Assembly: GCA_050084985.1 (NCBI GenBank)
Contig: JBITNC010000001.1
Span: forward strand, 106,020,001 to 106,084,000
Reading direction: 5' to 3'
DNA: 64,000 nt
Origin: Nageia nagi
Taxonomy: Eukaryota; Pinophyta
Below the pieces are notes generated by a model. The model made no database searches. It had not been told where the DNA came from and saw only the letters and a list, made by a program, of their open reading frames with translations. The position numbers and the translations under genes were made by a program. Below, one piece after another: positions 21,400 through 34,430 of the stretch. Every line of letters starts with the position of its first letter. Within the stretch, counting starts at the first letter, position 1.

Positions 21400-23064
21400 G
21401 CACTTAGATCCAATAAAATATATGGTCTAAGAAGTAGGTTCATCTTCCATGTAGCACACAAACTCATATGAGATTGTCATTTCATTGATGTCACATTATT
21501 GATGGCCTTATGTTAGTACTACATGCCATTGGCTACATGAATCCTCATCATACTCATATGGGAACTCTTCATGTACCATTGTACCATTATTATGAGGGAA
21601 TTTTTCTATCAATTTTGTAATTGCCTACTCTTTCATGGATTTTAGATTTACCACACTAATATCAAATTCTTGCAATACCATCAACCACTTAACTACCCTT
21701 CTTGATAAATGTTGTTTTGCTACAAGATATTTCATTGGGTTAAATGAGCTAACAACATATGTAGTGCAATATAAAAGATAATGTCTCAATTTGTCTATAG
21801 CAAAAATAATAACAAAGCAAAGCTTTTCCATAGGTTTGTATCTAGTTTCATAATCAATAAGGGTTTTTCTAAGGTAGTATATTGCCCTTTCTTTATTATC
21901 ACCATCTTTCTAACACAACATTTCCCCCTAAGGCATACAAAGTAGTTGATATATAAAGATATGTTGATTTTGCAAAATCCATAGGCACTAACATAGGAGT
22001 ATTCAGAAATTACTAATTAATATCTTCAAATGCTTTTTGGCATTTTTCATCTCATACAAACTTGACATCCTTTTTCAACAAATAAGGAAATGGCCTACCT
22101 TTATTTCCAAGTTGGAAAATGACTCTTCTTACTGAATTTATCTTACCTTGAATACTCCTTAGTTGCTTGAGGTTACTTATGGTTGGCATGATTAATATGC
22201 TTTTACCTTTTTAGGATCTACTTCAATACCCCTTTTTGAGACCATGAATCCAAGCAATATTTTGAAGTAACACCAAAAGTACACTTTTAAGGTTTGATTC
22301 CAATCTTATACCTTTTTAGGATTTGAAATACCTCTTCAAGGAGCTCTAAATGGTCTTGAACTTGCTTTGATTTGACCAAGATGTCATTAATATATACCTC
22401 TACTAATTTATTGATGTGCTTATGGAACATGGATACCATTGCTCTTTAGTAGGTAGCACTCACAGTTTTCAATCCAAAAGGTATGACCTTCCAAAAAAAC
22501 ATTTCCCCATGGTGTGGTGAAAGCAATCTTACATTGATTAGCTGGGTTAATTAATATTTGATTATACCTTTAAAATCATCTTTTGGATAATCATTATTCA
22601 TATCATAATATGGATAAAGTATCATGACCAATAATACTATCTACAATCATATCAATATTAGCCAACTAAAAATCATCCTTTGGAAAGCATTATTCATATC
22701 ATGAAAAATCAGTACAAACTCTTATTTTTCCAATAGGTTTTGTAATAAGAACAATGTTAGCCATCCATTCTAAATAATCAATTGGTTCAATAAATCAAGC
22801 ATTCAAATATTTCTCTATTTCTTTCTTAACTAGCAATGCCTTGGAAGGATGCATCTTTGTTATCTTTTGTTTAATTGGCTTAGCTCCATATTTAAGTGGT
22901 AAATTATGCATAACAAAAAAAGGATCTAAACTAGGCATATTAGCATAAGATAAAGCAAAATTATTATGATTCTTATTAAATTTGTTTTTGTACCTTTCTT
23001 GTTGAGGTATGAAAAGGGTTGTTCTAACTTTGACCAATATTTTCTCATCCTTTTTCTCTAGCAA
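21400..23064 (-). pseudogene. reverse transcriptase and RNase H of the Tat-like element
   Basis: 23064-22795 is the segment before and into the reverse transcriptase (KYGAKPIKQKITKMHPSKA). The core continues through stops to about 21930. The catalytic box reads YINDILVKS on the minus strand at about 22375-22398, where the family has YVDD, so the first catalytic Asp is Asn. 21831-21625 is RNase H-linked sequence (KLRHYLLYCTTYVVSSFNP, then LSRRVVKWLMVLQEFDI). The product would copy the element's RNA into DNA. Mutated active site plus many stops make it dead. Confidence 0.87.
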
Positions 23065-23773
23065 TGAGGGAAACTCTCCTAATCCCTAAATGTCACTTGT
23101 ATCATCATATCTTTACTTAACCTAAAACAATTTATTGAAATTCACCTCTTGTCCAAAATATGTATACTAATTAAAAATATAACTTGTGTTGTGATTTCAT
23201 TGGAGCTAGGCAATTATAAATGTGCCCTAAGCATTCTAAAATATCCTCATTGGTACTAAAGCAATCAAAATCAAGTGGTATAGTATCATCAAGCCATAAA
23301 TATTCATCAATGTCATAAAAATGTTTAATCAAATTACATTCTTTTATAAACTTGATAGGTCCCATTATTTGTTTTGTATTCTAATTACTATCCAATCCAT
23401 TTTTAGTTTTTTGAGCCCTTGAAGTCGTAGGAAAAGAAGATATTCCTCATTCTGATTTACCTAAACCCCCTCCTTTATATTTGCAATTTTGTGTTATCTA
23501 TTTGTGAATAAAAGGTGATCAAAAGGTTTTACTTATTACATTTTTCTTGTGATCCTTCATTTTCATCTTTGGAAAAGGTGATACTGTCACTACAAAATAA
23601 GATCCCCCATTAGTTCCACTATTTTTATGTTGCTAATAGACTTTAGATAGTATGGCACATTGTTTATGTCCTTCAATAGTGAGAATTTTTGATCATACCA
23701 AATCTTTAATGGATGTGAACATATCAATATTATTAATTATATATGTTCCCATACATGTTTCTATAATCTAAGG

Positions 23774-24214
23774 CTATTTTTTTGCATTTACCATTGGTGC
23801 ACCTATTTCCATATATACAATCTCATATCTAGGATAATTCATTATGAATTCATCTAATTCTTCTTTATTACATAAAGTATATGGTTCTAGATTTGTATGG
23901 ATATCACCCTGATATTCAAATTTCAACCTATCATGTACTGTAGATGGGACTACATCCATATCATGAAGCCAAGATTTTGCTAATAATAAATTATTTGACA
24001 AATTTGAATCCATAACCTAAAACTGAGTTTCAAATGTTGTAACTCTTGTTGTAATCGATATTGTTGCTATCCCAACTAGCATTTTGGATGAACTATCATA
24101 TGCCCTAATTTTCAATGTAGCTACTTCTAAGGGAGGTACTTTTACACCATTTTCTTGAAGTTGTATCAAAACTTTATGAGAACATGCATTAATAGTTGAG
24201 CCACTATCTACCAA
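23774..24214 (-). pseudogene. aspartic protease region of the Tat-like element
   Basis: 24214-24017 begins VDSGSTINACSHKVL, the DSG(S/T) active-site box of retropepsins, followed by PLEVATLKIRAYDSS. The next frame, 24013-23774, continues with SWLHDMDVVPSTVHDRLKF. The enzyme would cleave the element's polyprotein. The active-site Asp is kept, but a stop separates the two parts. Confidence 0.87.
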
Positions 24215-24682
24215 TGTTATTTTTATGTCCCATCCATCTCTTAGATGTGATATACAAGGCTAAATGTTCAACAAGAAGCTCTTTACTAAGCTTTTCAAAT
24301 CTATAAAAAGAGATTGCATCACATTCCTTAATAGATTTAAGTTTTTTTAAAAACATGGTAGTAGACATATTTGTATGAATTGTTTGTTTTTTTAATAAAG
24401 CATATAATACCTACCTATGTGTTTTATATATAGATATGACATCATACAAACTAATCTTAGCATAATTAGTTTCTAATTGGTCAATCATCCTAAAAGTTTT
24501 TGGATTAGGTGGTACACTTACTTGGTTAGTAGTAACTAGATTTGGAATCTATCTTAGATGCCCCTTTCATAATCCAACATAGCTTATTTATCAACTAAAA
24601 CTATGTTCACTATTTCCTCTAGATCTAAATTTTTTTTATTAATTTTATATCTTCCTTGGTAAATGAGATCTATAATTGTTTC

Positions 24683-25750
24683 CTACAATGCTTTACAAAA
24701 ATTTGTACCATGGCCTTTTCTTTGATGATAAGTGTAATAATCATCAAATTTTCCCATAGGAATATTATCATCTTGTACTATTTTATCTAATGACTTTAAT
24801 AAACCTCTTTCCATCAAATGTCTCATAATAAACCTTTGTTGAATTGGAAATGTACACCTTGTTTCTCTTGTTGTAGTTGATTCTTGTAATTTAGGTGAAG
24901 AGGTAGGTGTATCAGCCATATTCAATATTTTTTCTTCTTTTTTTTTATATATGTTCTAAATTTTCCTTAGTATAAAGAGTATATGTATACTTGAGATCAC
25001 CTAACTCAAGTAAAACTTTCTCTTTTTATAGCAATTCTTATACTAAACCCCCAAATTTTATTACTTAGAGTATGAAAGTTAATGATGGACAAAATAGAAT
25101 ATTTTAATATACCACAAATTTTACTTTCATCCAATTTACTATGAATAGATTTCCATACCTTTGTGAACCTTGAAATATACTTCTCAAGGGTTTCACTATT
25201 TCCTTAGCACATCACACATAACTCTGTAATAGTTCATTACTCTTTAACATTATGTTTATATTGAACCATAAATGCTTTAACCAATGAATTCAATGAATTG
25301 ATTGATCCCCTTGGAAAATTATAGAATCATTAACTAGCATGACCTTTTAAACTCATTAGAAATTTTTTTACAATCAATCTCTCCTCTGATCCTAATTCAA
25401 TAATTACTCCTTCTAAAAGCTAATAAGATATTGCTTTAGGTATTATTCTCCACTAAACATCTCAAACATGGGGACCTTATCCTCTAGTGGTAGGGGATAA
25501 TTATGGATATCATCTGACAAGGGTGAGGTGAATACCCTATCATATTATTCTTTGCATTGCTATGATCTTTTTCTATTCTCAAGATTGGTTATCCTTGCAT
25601 CTAATGCTGGATCTAAAATTGACTATTAACTATTGCTATAATTTTGCATTAATTCCATTTGCTTATGAAGATCTGCCACTTGATTTCTTAATTATGCCAC
25701 TTCTTGGTCCATTTTTTGCATCACTAATGATGTAGAAAAAATCTATGAAT
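24683..25750 (-). pseudogene. gag of the Tat-like element
   Basis: The frame at 24925-24683 ends with YYTYHQRKGHGTNFCKAL, a relic of the CxYH-GH-C gag zinc motif with its first Cys changed to Tyr. Upstream sequence to about 25750 has capsid-like pieces (plus-strand GACCTTATCC, CATTTGCTTATGAAG) but frequent stops. The product would be the structural protein of the retroelement particle. Confidence 0.7.
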
Positions 25751-25811
25751 GCCACTAATGATGTATATTCCTTATAAAAATTTTACAATATCTTTCCAGT
25801 AGGGAAAGATT

Positions 25812-25837
25812 TATCAAAATTATCAAGTTCACCAAAA
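25812..25837 (-). other. possible primer-binding site region of the Tat-like element
   Basis: Directly inside the 5' LTR the minus strand reads TTTTGGTGAACTTGAT. A tRNA-primed site should start with TGG, present here three bases in. I cannot name the tRNA. Confidence 0.4.
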
Positions 25838-26470
25838 TGTAGACCAAAAAAATGCACAAGTGATAAAATAAAGCACTATTTGTCTATAATATGATATTGA
25901 GTCACATATCATAATTATGACATCAAATGAAAATGATAATCAATGTACCTTCATCATATTCATATCAACATGAGATAATATATATATCAACATCCATTGC
26001 CATCACACACCATGGAAAATGCATACTATCAATGGCCTAGAATCATACTATTAGCTACATGAAAGAAGTACATCTATGAACATAAGTAAAGATATAAAAA
26101 AGCAATATGAAGGATTTATGAATCTATGTAGAGTTGGTGTTACAAAACATCATTGTTGGTCGGATAAGATGATCTTACATGTTTTAGTATCTTTTTCTTA
26201 ATATCTACGATTATCCCTCACATTCATGATTATGTTGCCTTTGTTATTATTTTATAGAAGCATTTTGATCCTCTTTCATTCTTGGAATCATTGTCCATTA
26301 CATTGTTTGTGGTGTCTTCCTTGATATTTGATATTCTTTATAGTATATAATGGTCCATTACATTGATTACATTTCCTTGGGTACATGTTACCCCCTTTTT
26401 ACAATAATTATTCCTTGATTCTATAAAATGAATTATTTAATAAATAATAATTCTTTTTTAAGTATCTATA
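25838..26470 (-). repeat. 5' LTR of the Tat-like element
   Basis: 633 bp from TGTAGACC to AGTATCTATA on the plus strand. Both ends match the 17988-18421 LTR, and the middle contains the ~200 bp missing there. The outer end has TATA in place of the expected TACA, so the terminal TG of the minus-strand element is lost. Confidence 0.87.
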
Positions 26471-26475
26471 GAAAC
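26471..26475. repeat. target-site duplication GAAAC, right copy
   Basis: It matches 17983-17987. Removing the element joins the two halves of a PPR relic in register. Confidence 0.85.
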
Positions 26476-27960
26476 TATGTCTATGTCCTGCATCTTATTA
26501 AATAATTAGCATAAAATGTAAAATAAATTTTGTAACTATTTATTTATCATTTTTATTTTATACAATATGTGAATATTTAGTTTAACATTACCTTTGTGAC
26601 TTGACAATATTGGTATGGGAAAGATGATTATGATATGTAAAATAGCTCAAGTTTTAGCAGATGAGTTGAATAAATAAGTGCTATATCATAAGAAGTTTTC
26701 ACTTTATGGAAACATTATAAGCTCACTTGAATTTTGATTTATTTATTGCTTTCTAATTTAATTATAGAAATTTGTAAAATTCAATTTTAAAAAGAGTCTT
26801 TGATGCATATATAGACCTTTTTGCAAATCTTTTAGTTTGGTGCATTCTTTGAGGATGATTGAAAATGTTTATTGATTTGGTTGGACTAGTATTACTATTT
26901 ATTGTATTTAGTAAAATAATATCAATCCTTGTCAAGGAAATCCATGCCTTTGGTAAATAAAATTATAATATTCTATAAGAATATGTCTCATTTAATTATA
27001 CAATAAAAAACTTCACTATCATCCATCAAACATCTACAATTGACATATATGTGGATATGTCTATCTCATAGAATCTTATACATATATGCTTAAAAGTGTC
27101 TATAACCTTTTTAGAAAATCCATTTAGTGCATATTGTATGATTATTTCATTCCATAGGACTACATTTTGATGAGGCATTTTGCTAAATAATACATTGACC
27201 CTTTTAACACATTCATAAAATAATTCAGAAAAACTTCACTACCATCCATGAAATAATTAAATAATTCATGTTCCTTGTCCACACTTCTACATTTTGCATA
27301 CATGTCTATGAAGTCATTCACAATCATAACATGTGAAAGAAATTTTCTTTAAAAATTTATTTGATGTGTGTATTAACCTTATTGCAAATATCCTAGTTTG
27401 GTGCATACTTTGATGTTATTAGGAATATTTAATTGATCTAGTTAGATTGCTATTGTTGTTTCTTGTATTAAGTAAAATAATATCAATGCTTATTGAGGAA
27501 ATCCATATCTTTTGTAACATAAAATTATTGTATTCCATTAGAATATATCTCATTTAGGCATATCTTGTAATCATTGTATTCCATGAGACTACATTTCAAG
27601 ATTCATTTTGTCAAATAATTAATGAACCCTTTCAATACATCTATTTTATGCATATTATGTGATCATTCCAATTTACGAAACTATGTCTACATCATGTATC
27701 TTGTCAAATAATTTGAATGCCTTTTTTATGCTTTCTCATTTTGTATACATCTTTATCAAGGAACTCATAAGTCACAACCATAACATCTGATAGAAATCCT
27801 CTTTTAAAACATCTTTGATGCAAATCTTCCAATTTGGTGCATGCTTTAAGGATTTTGGGAAAGGTGAATTGATTTGGTTGAATTCTTGCTATTCTTTGTT
27901 ATATTTAATTAAATAGTATCAATGCATATCAAGAGTAAGTTGAAATTATTAGATTCCAAG
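26476..27960 (-). pseudogene. PPR relics, minus strand
   Basis: Repeated plus-strand words such as CATTCCATGAAACTA, CTTTTTAGAAAATCCATTTTG, TTTGATGCATATATAG and CATCATGTATCTTGTCAAATA are the complement of SW..MIA, NGF.., and LFD.M.DA PPR motifs. At least four degenerate copies lie at roughly 300-bp intervals, close to the length of a P-L-S triplet. No frame stays open. Confidence 0.7.
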
Positions 27961-29219
27961 AGAAAATATTTCATTCAATCATACAATTGAAAACCTTGTG
28001 CACAATTATCAAAGATTCATTGTTGATATATGTGGATAAGTGTATTTTTGCAAAAATTGATGTGGATAAGTAAAATTTAAGATTGACATGATTGATAGGT
28101 GAATGAAGGAGCTTGATATTAGGAAGAGTATTATAGTGATGTAGGTCTATAGGAGATGAAGACATGTTGTAGAGTGCAAACAAGTTTATATAGGTTTGAA
28201 AAGTAAGTCAAATATATTATGTCTAGATGATTATAGTTTTTCTAACTTATAAAAAAAGAGGGAAATTTTAAATCACCCTCTTTTAATGTTTTTTTCAAAC
28301 CATAATAAATGTTCATATTTAGTGTTTTTAAACCATTTAGGAACTTTCACACATTCCATGAATAATATGAAGAATTAGTACTCAACTAAGTATATAAATA
28401 ATAAACTATTGAATATTTGTGTGAACTATTTAGCCATTAATAATAATATGTCCAAAGAAACTACAAAACTTATAATGAGAATGCAATCCCTTAACAATGA
28501 AATATTTAGCTATGGAGTCTAATGTTAAACTTACTACAAGAGCAGTCCCATACTAGTCTGATGATTATATACCAACATTATAATTACTCAATAATTATTC
28601 TAAAATAGGTTTTGGACAATCCCAAAAATAGACATGACAAACCCATTCTAAAAGATTGTATCTCTTTGAGTTATTTACTTTTAAATTCTCAATGCTTCAT
28701 GATAAACCCATTCTATGCATAAATAATAATCATTATATCTCATGAGCACATATTTTATATCACCATTGGATAATTGCTTTTGTAAATGGATAAATTGTGA
28801 GATCAAAAATTTAAGCTTGCTAGTTATTTGTTAGGTAGATGGTGAATGATTTATTTGAGTTGTAAAATTGTAAAATTGTTAAATTACACATACAACAATT
28901 TTACACATCATACTAACATTGTATGAATATTTTACATATCGTACAATGCACATAATATAAAAATCATTTAACTTTGAAAAATAAGTATTCTACTTTTATT
29001 TATTTGAAAAATGAAATCATTACATGTATAGGTTTTAGACAAACCTAGAAATAGATCATGTTAAATATAAAATCAAATTGCACTCTAAAACTAAAACACT
29101 CTAAATTTATCCTATCATGCTAAAAGATAACTAGATGAAACTATCACCCAAAATAGCAACAACTAATCTAAACTAGGAGAAGAAAAATCACAATCTCGCA
29201 AATGCTAACAATAGCCCAT
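27961..29219. other. AT-rich stretch, nothing recognised
   Basis: A 70-residue minus-strand open frame at 27971-28183 resembles nothing I know and has low complexity. No RNA gene or element end was seen. Confidence 0.5.
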
Positions 29220-29705
29220 CAAGCTCTATTTAATGAAGAGGAATTCTAAGCTATTTTTTAGTGGGAATTCTAAATATCCTTTTAAAAAGGGGGAGTTTAA
29301 TTAAAAGAAAAAATTTAACTCCATGGGAGTTAATTTTAAAGGGGATTTTTTTATAATGTCAGGGATAATCCTTTTTAAAGGGGTGATTTTATTTTTTTCT
29401 TAAAAAGGAGTATTTTTTTACTCAAATAAATTAAAGGGGGAATTTAACTATGGGGCACTATTTTTCCTCAAACATTAGGGCGAATCTTTTCAATGAGGTA
29501 TTAATGTTTTGAGAAAATAATATTATAAAGAGGAAATTTTAAGTGCTTTTTAAAAGAAAAAATTTCTCTTAAAAATTAAAAAGGGGATATCTTGCTAAGT
29601 GTTTTTTTTTAAGCATGGAACATTTTTTTACCTTAACTCAAAAATTAAAGGAGAGAATTTTTTTACTAAATAAATATTTTAGAAAAATGGGGGGGGGGGG
29701 GGGGG
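29220..29705. repeat. purine-rich blocks ending in a 17-G run
   Basis: Words such as AAAGGGGGAGTTTAATT, TTTTAAAGGGGATTTTT, AAAGGGGTGATTTT and AAAGGGGGAATTTAA recur irregularly. The block closes with an uninterrupted run of G at 29689-29705. There is no coding content. The G run can form quadruplexes or triplexes and may also be an assembly-sensitive site. Confidence 0.7.
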
Positions 29706-30639
29706 TGGCTTGATTTATTTTTTGTAAAAATAGTGGACTTTGTAATTTTGTTTCTCTCTCATCCTTGTAAAAATGTCTTTTTGAAGTTGTGAACAATACC
29801 CATTCGACTTTAATATTTCAAGTAAATGGATGTTGTAATATTTTTAGCATTTTTTATGCATCATGTCTTGGAAATCATAAACATTGAAAATCACCCCCTA
29901 TAGTGAATATATTTGAATGTTTCTATTCCACAACATATACTTATTTGGGGATCCATGAGGGGAGGTAAAGATAGAGTAGAACCTTTAGTCTATCAATCCA
30001 AATTGTGTAAATTTCATACTTCTAAATTTTTTCAAAATTCTTTGTTGGTTTATACATAAATCCATATAAGTAAATAAGCGTATGTGTAATGATACCACAT
30101 ATATAGATGTCCATTCAAGGATTATCATGATAACCTAGGAGGATAACTTGAAACTTAATTAAGATAAAATTTGATCAATCAAATATACATCATACCATTG
30201 GAAAATAGCTATTACTTCTCCTTATGAGAGTATATTATTTACCATAGGGGAACTGGTTGAGGAATTCTAAGACTTGGACTCCATCATGGTTTGGATTTTA
30301 TCACTAAGTATTGCATGTAGGCCACCAAGTGAAGGACTAAATTTTCAAACAAGAAACAACTTCAACTCTACCCTCACAACACCAATGCTACTTGGTTATG
30401 ACAAAATGTTGGATGTATTGGATATATGATTTGATGAGATAGAAAATATTTCACACATGTAAAATTAGTTAATGATTTAAGCATTCCTTATTGATTACCT
30501 TTGGTTAAAATTCAACATGTATGATTGATTAATTTGAATAAAATCAACATATATGGTTGATTAATTTTTAGTTCACAAATTTAACATGCTTACATTGGTT
30601 AACACTTTCACCTTCTTTTATAGCAAATGGGAGATTGCT
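29706..30639. other. AT-rich stretch, nothing recognised
   Basis: The 5' LTR of the copia-2 element should lie here if it still existed, but no TGTTAGAAT start, TATAAATAG box or CCATCA end could be found. Confidence 0.5.
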
Positions 30640-31200
30640 TTTCATCCAAACACATCCTAGATGGTTACAACTATGGTATTGGGGAACCTAGGATGAAATT
30701 TAAGATTCAAGTATAAAAAATATGAAAAAATAGTAAATAAAAACCATGTTACTCCAACAAATGAGTAGGTACTTGAGAATTACAACACAAAGAATAAGTT
30801 GGTAACCTCTATGATCTTTCATGTCATTTCAAATGAAGTCCTTCTCATGATATCTTTTTTAAAATATGCAAAGGAAGTTGGGATAGGCTAAATAAAATCT
30901 ATCTTGGAATCAAATTCTCCATGGGTTTCACCATTTGCTAAAATTATTGCAATCATATCAAGAGGAAAATGAAAGTGTTGCAATATACTTGAACAAGATT
31001 GTTGATTTTAGTTCCCAACTTATCAAGTGTGGTTGCAATTGGATCAATAATAAATTTATGGTTTTCATAATCCTTCAAAGCCTCTCTACTAAATTCACTC
31101 ACTTCATTACATTCATTTAGACAAGGGTTAATGATGAAGAAGAAGTATAATCCTTGGAAACTAAAAATCAAATAACTTCAAAGGAAATAATAAGAATAAT
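30640..31200 (+). pseudogene. gag of copia-2
   Basis: Starts with a DGYNYGIGEPRMKF-like stretch at about 30655, followed by pieces resembling VTSMIFHVISNEVLLMIS and WDRLNKIYLGIK. An open frame at 30935-31120 (LLQSYQEENESVAIYLNKI) matches the UBN2-type copia gag. It would form the particle coat. Stops interrupt it at several points. Confidence 0.75.
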
Positions 31201-34150
31201 AAAATTACTTTTATTTATAGTCTTTATTCTAAGTCTACCACTTTCTTACATGATTGGATTGTTGACTCTGGATGCATAAATCACATATTTTTGAAAAGAA
31301 AAAGTTTAAAATTTTTTATAAGTATAAAAAGGATGTAATTGTGATAGGTGATAATTCAATATTTGAATTCCAAGGGATTAAGACTATGTTTTTGCACATA
31401 AAGATTCTTGAAAATATTCTCTATGTGCCTAAACTTAGTATGAAACTTCATTCTATAATTCAAGTTACAAGGAAATAATAATCATTTGAGTTCAACTCAC
31501 ACTCCTAGTGCATTAAGAAGGGAATTACCACTTTGGTAAAAAGATTAGTGAAATATGATCTCTACATTATGGATCAAGTATAAATAAAGATATGTGTTGC
31601 TACAAATATTTTTCTCTAAGGGTAATATTTAGCACCATCGATTAAGAAACCTTAACCAAAAAGCATTCAAGTCATAAATAACTTGTAGAAGGTTTTCCTT
31701 AGCTATCACCTATATTTGGTCTTTATGAGAAGTGCATTTTAGGCAAGATAAATAGGCAAAAATTTGAGAAAGATAAGGTAATAAAAGCAACACAACCTCT
31801 TCAGCTTGTGCATTCAAATTTGATGGGTTTATTTTATACTAAGTCTCTTAGGGAGCATCTTATATCTTAATCTTCATTAATAACTTTAGTAGGATAAAAT
31901 TTGGTTATCTACTTAAGCATAAGCATCAAACCTTTAACAAGTTCAAAGATTTCAAAGTTTTAGTTGAAAATTAGTTTATTTTCAAAATCAAGATATTGAG
32001 ATCTGATAATGGGGGTGAATATAATTGTAATGAGTTAAATGACTATTATGCTAAATATAAGATTAAGAAGTAGTTCACAATACCTTACATACCTTAACAA
32101 AATAGTGTTATCAGAAGAAAAAATAGAACCATTCAAGAAATGGCTAGGTGCATGTTGGTAAATCTCCCTAGATTCTTATGGAGTGAAGCTATAAGTACTA
32201 TGATCTACACCCTAAATAAGTACCTTATTCAAAAGTTATTAAAGAAAAAGTATAGTATGAGGTAGAGATGGGAAAAAAACCTAACATCTCTCACCTTAGT
32301 TTTTTTGTTATAATTCTTATGCCTTCATTATTTCTAAGAAAGAAATAAAGTAGATAAGAGATCTAAAAGTGAATCTTCATAGGCTATGATAATCAACATA
32401 AAAGTTATATACTTTACCCTCCTTCCTTTAGAGAATTTTTATCTTGAAGGATTTAAGTTCAATGAATTTTCTGAAGAATCTAATTCTTATGAAGACCTAA
32501 ATGATATTGATGACTCTTATGTTACACCTAACTAGATGTATATCAATGTAGATAAGTCACCTTAGAGGAAAAATTCTCTAACATAAAGTATGATAAAAAA
32601 TAAATCTTTATTTACCAAAATTGATAGTAAGAATGAGCTCTCATCATTAAAGGAATCTTCAAAGCATGAATGTTGGATGGAAGCCATGAAAGTGGAGTAT
32701 GAGGTTCTAATAAAGAATCAAACTTGGGACTTGGTTCCCTATCCCAATGAACATAATGTGATTGGTAATAAGTGGATTTACAAATTCAAATACAATTCAA
32801 TTGTAAAAATTAAAAAATACAAGGTATGGTTAGTAGCTAAAGGTTTTTCTTAGAAATATGGCATTGATTATGAGGAAAGTTTTACTCTAGTGGTAAAGAT
32901 GGCTACAATTAAGTTAATCCTTGATTTTTTAATAACTTAGGGATGGAAATTTTATCAACTTGATATGAAGAGTGCTTTCATTAATGGTGATTTAGATGTG
33001 GAGATCTACATGAATCAATCAAAAGGGTTTATTGTGGAAGAAAAAGAATCCCTTATGTAAGCTAAAGAAGTCCTTGTATGGATTACGCAAACACCCAGAG
33101 CTTGGTACAAAACTATTTTAGAATATTTTATAGACATTAGATTCTTTAAATATTTCTTCAATTCAGATATATATGTGCTCAATTAGGGATAATACTTGGT
33201 ATTGATTCTTCTCTATGTGGATGATCTTTTGATCACAAGAAATAATGATGAGGTCATTCAAGAGTGCTTATACAAACTTAAGGTAATATTTGATATGACT
33301 AATCTTGGTATTTTGCAATACTACCTTGGTATGCAAGTGTACCAATACAAGGATTATACTTAAGCTAATCAATCCAAGTATAGCTCATATGTATAACAAA
33401 GTTTTGGAATAGAGAAGTGTAAACTTGTTACAATTCTAGTCTCTCTTCAAATCACTCTAACTCTTAGCTTTGACTCTCAATTGGTAGATGCTACATTTTA
33501 TAAAAAACTAATTGGTAATCTTCTTTATTTGACTATCTCTATGCTAGATATTACCTTTGCAGTAAATTATATGGCATAGTTAATGCAAAATTATATGTTG
33601 AGCATCTTAATGTTGTTAAGAAAATCTTGAGTTATGTTGCAAGAATGAACTATCTTACTCTCAAGTATTCCAAGTTACCCTTGTTTGTTCTCTTAGGGTA
33701 CTCAAATTTTGACTATGGAGGAGATAGAGATGTAAAAAAATCAACCTCTACTTATGTATTTACCATTATTTTAGGTGCTATCTTTGGGCTTCCAAGAAAT
33801 AGCCTACTACTACTCTCTCTACCATAGAGGCAAAATATCAAACCATATCAGTCACAACCCAGGATGCTATTTGATTGAGGCATATTATAAAAGAAATTGA
33901 GTATGAGCAAGCTCACCCATATTATATTTCTTCAAATAATTAGTAGGATATTGCTTTGGTGAAGAACCCTATTTTCTATCAAAGAATAAAATATATTAAA
34001 ATCTAAGTACATTTTATTAGAGAGAAGGTTCTAGATGGTATCCTACAATAATAGTATTTTCCATTAGTCCTAAACTCTTCTAATTTATTTAGCAAGCCCT
34101 TTCCTAAAGATCAATTCTCTAAGCTTAGGGAATTTATTAGGTTGGTGAAG
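31201..34150 (+). pseudogene. pol: pol of copia-2, many stops and frameshifts
   Basis: Recognisable pieces in order: the protease/GAG-pre-integrase region (31272-31478, NILYVPKLSMKLHSI), integrase (LQLVHSNLMG near 31800, SDNGGEYN near 32000), reverse transcriptase (32590-32853, ECWMEAMKVEYE and NVIGNKWIYKF; LLYVDDLLI near 33205-33230) and RNase H (33627-33827, DVKKSTSTYVF). The end near 34150 keeps the CAAGGGGAAGTGA junction. Where copia-1 has TAG at 443 this copy keeps CAG, and where copia-1 has TAG at 2642 it keeps CAA, confirming that those were Gln codons. Confidence 0.9.
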
Positions 34151-34254
34151 TTTCGCTCAAGGGGAAGTGAAGGTTCAATTCTTATTAAATTCATGTCTAT
34201 GATGATAATTTCATCCTTGTGAGGATTTTTTAGTTTTATAGTGTTGATGTTTTT

Positions 34255-34430
34255 ATGTACTCTTTCATGGTTAGTTCACTCTATGTGAGGAACTAGTTGT
34301 ACATTTTAGAGCATATGATGGCTTCTACAAGTATTGTTTTAATTATCCATATGCAAAGAACTAGTATATACATTTTGATACTATTTAGTTATCCATATAT
34401 GAAAAACTAGTATGTGCTTATGATTTATTA
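34255..34430 (+). repeat. copia-2 counterpart of the stem-loop array
   Basis: A single clear unit, GGTTAGTTCACTCTATGTGA then GGAACTAGTTGTACATTTT (34269-34307), with stem TAGTTC/GAACTA. Two weaker units follow (near 34350 and 34390, TAGTT/AACTA around CCATATATGAAA). The loop core CTCTATGTGA matches copia-1, but the stem bases differ on both arms. Confidence 0.8.

Larger units (their letters stand above)
17988..26470 (-). mobile_element. Ty3/gypsy retrotransposon, Tat-like, nearly full length
   Basis: An 8.5-kb element on the minus strand with both LTRs and perfect 5-bp target duplications. Order on the minus strand: 5' LTR (26470-25838), primer-site region, gag (about 25750-24680), protease (24214-24017), reverse transcriptase (about 23060-21930), RNase H (about 21830-21400), integrase (20794-20247), 3' tandem repeat (19530-18980), polypurine tract and 3' LTR (18421-17988). 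Reverse transcriptase before integrase marks Ty3/gypsy. A 3' region with long tandem repeats is a known habit of Tat/Ogre elements. Stops and frameshifts are throughout, so the element is inactive. Confidence 0.9.
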
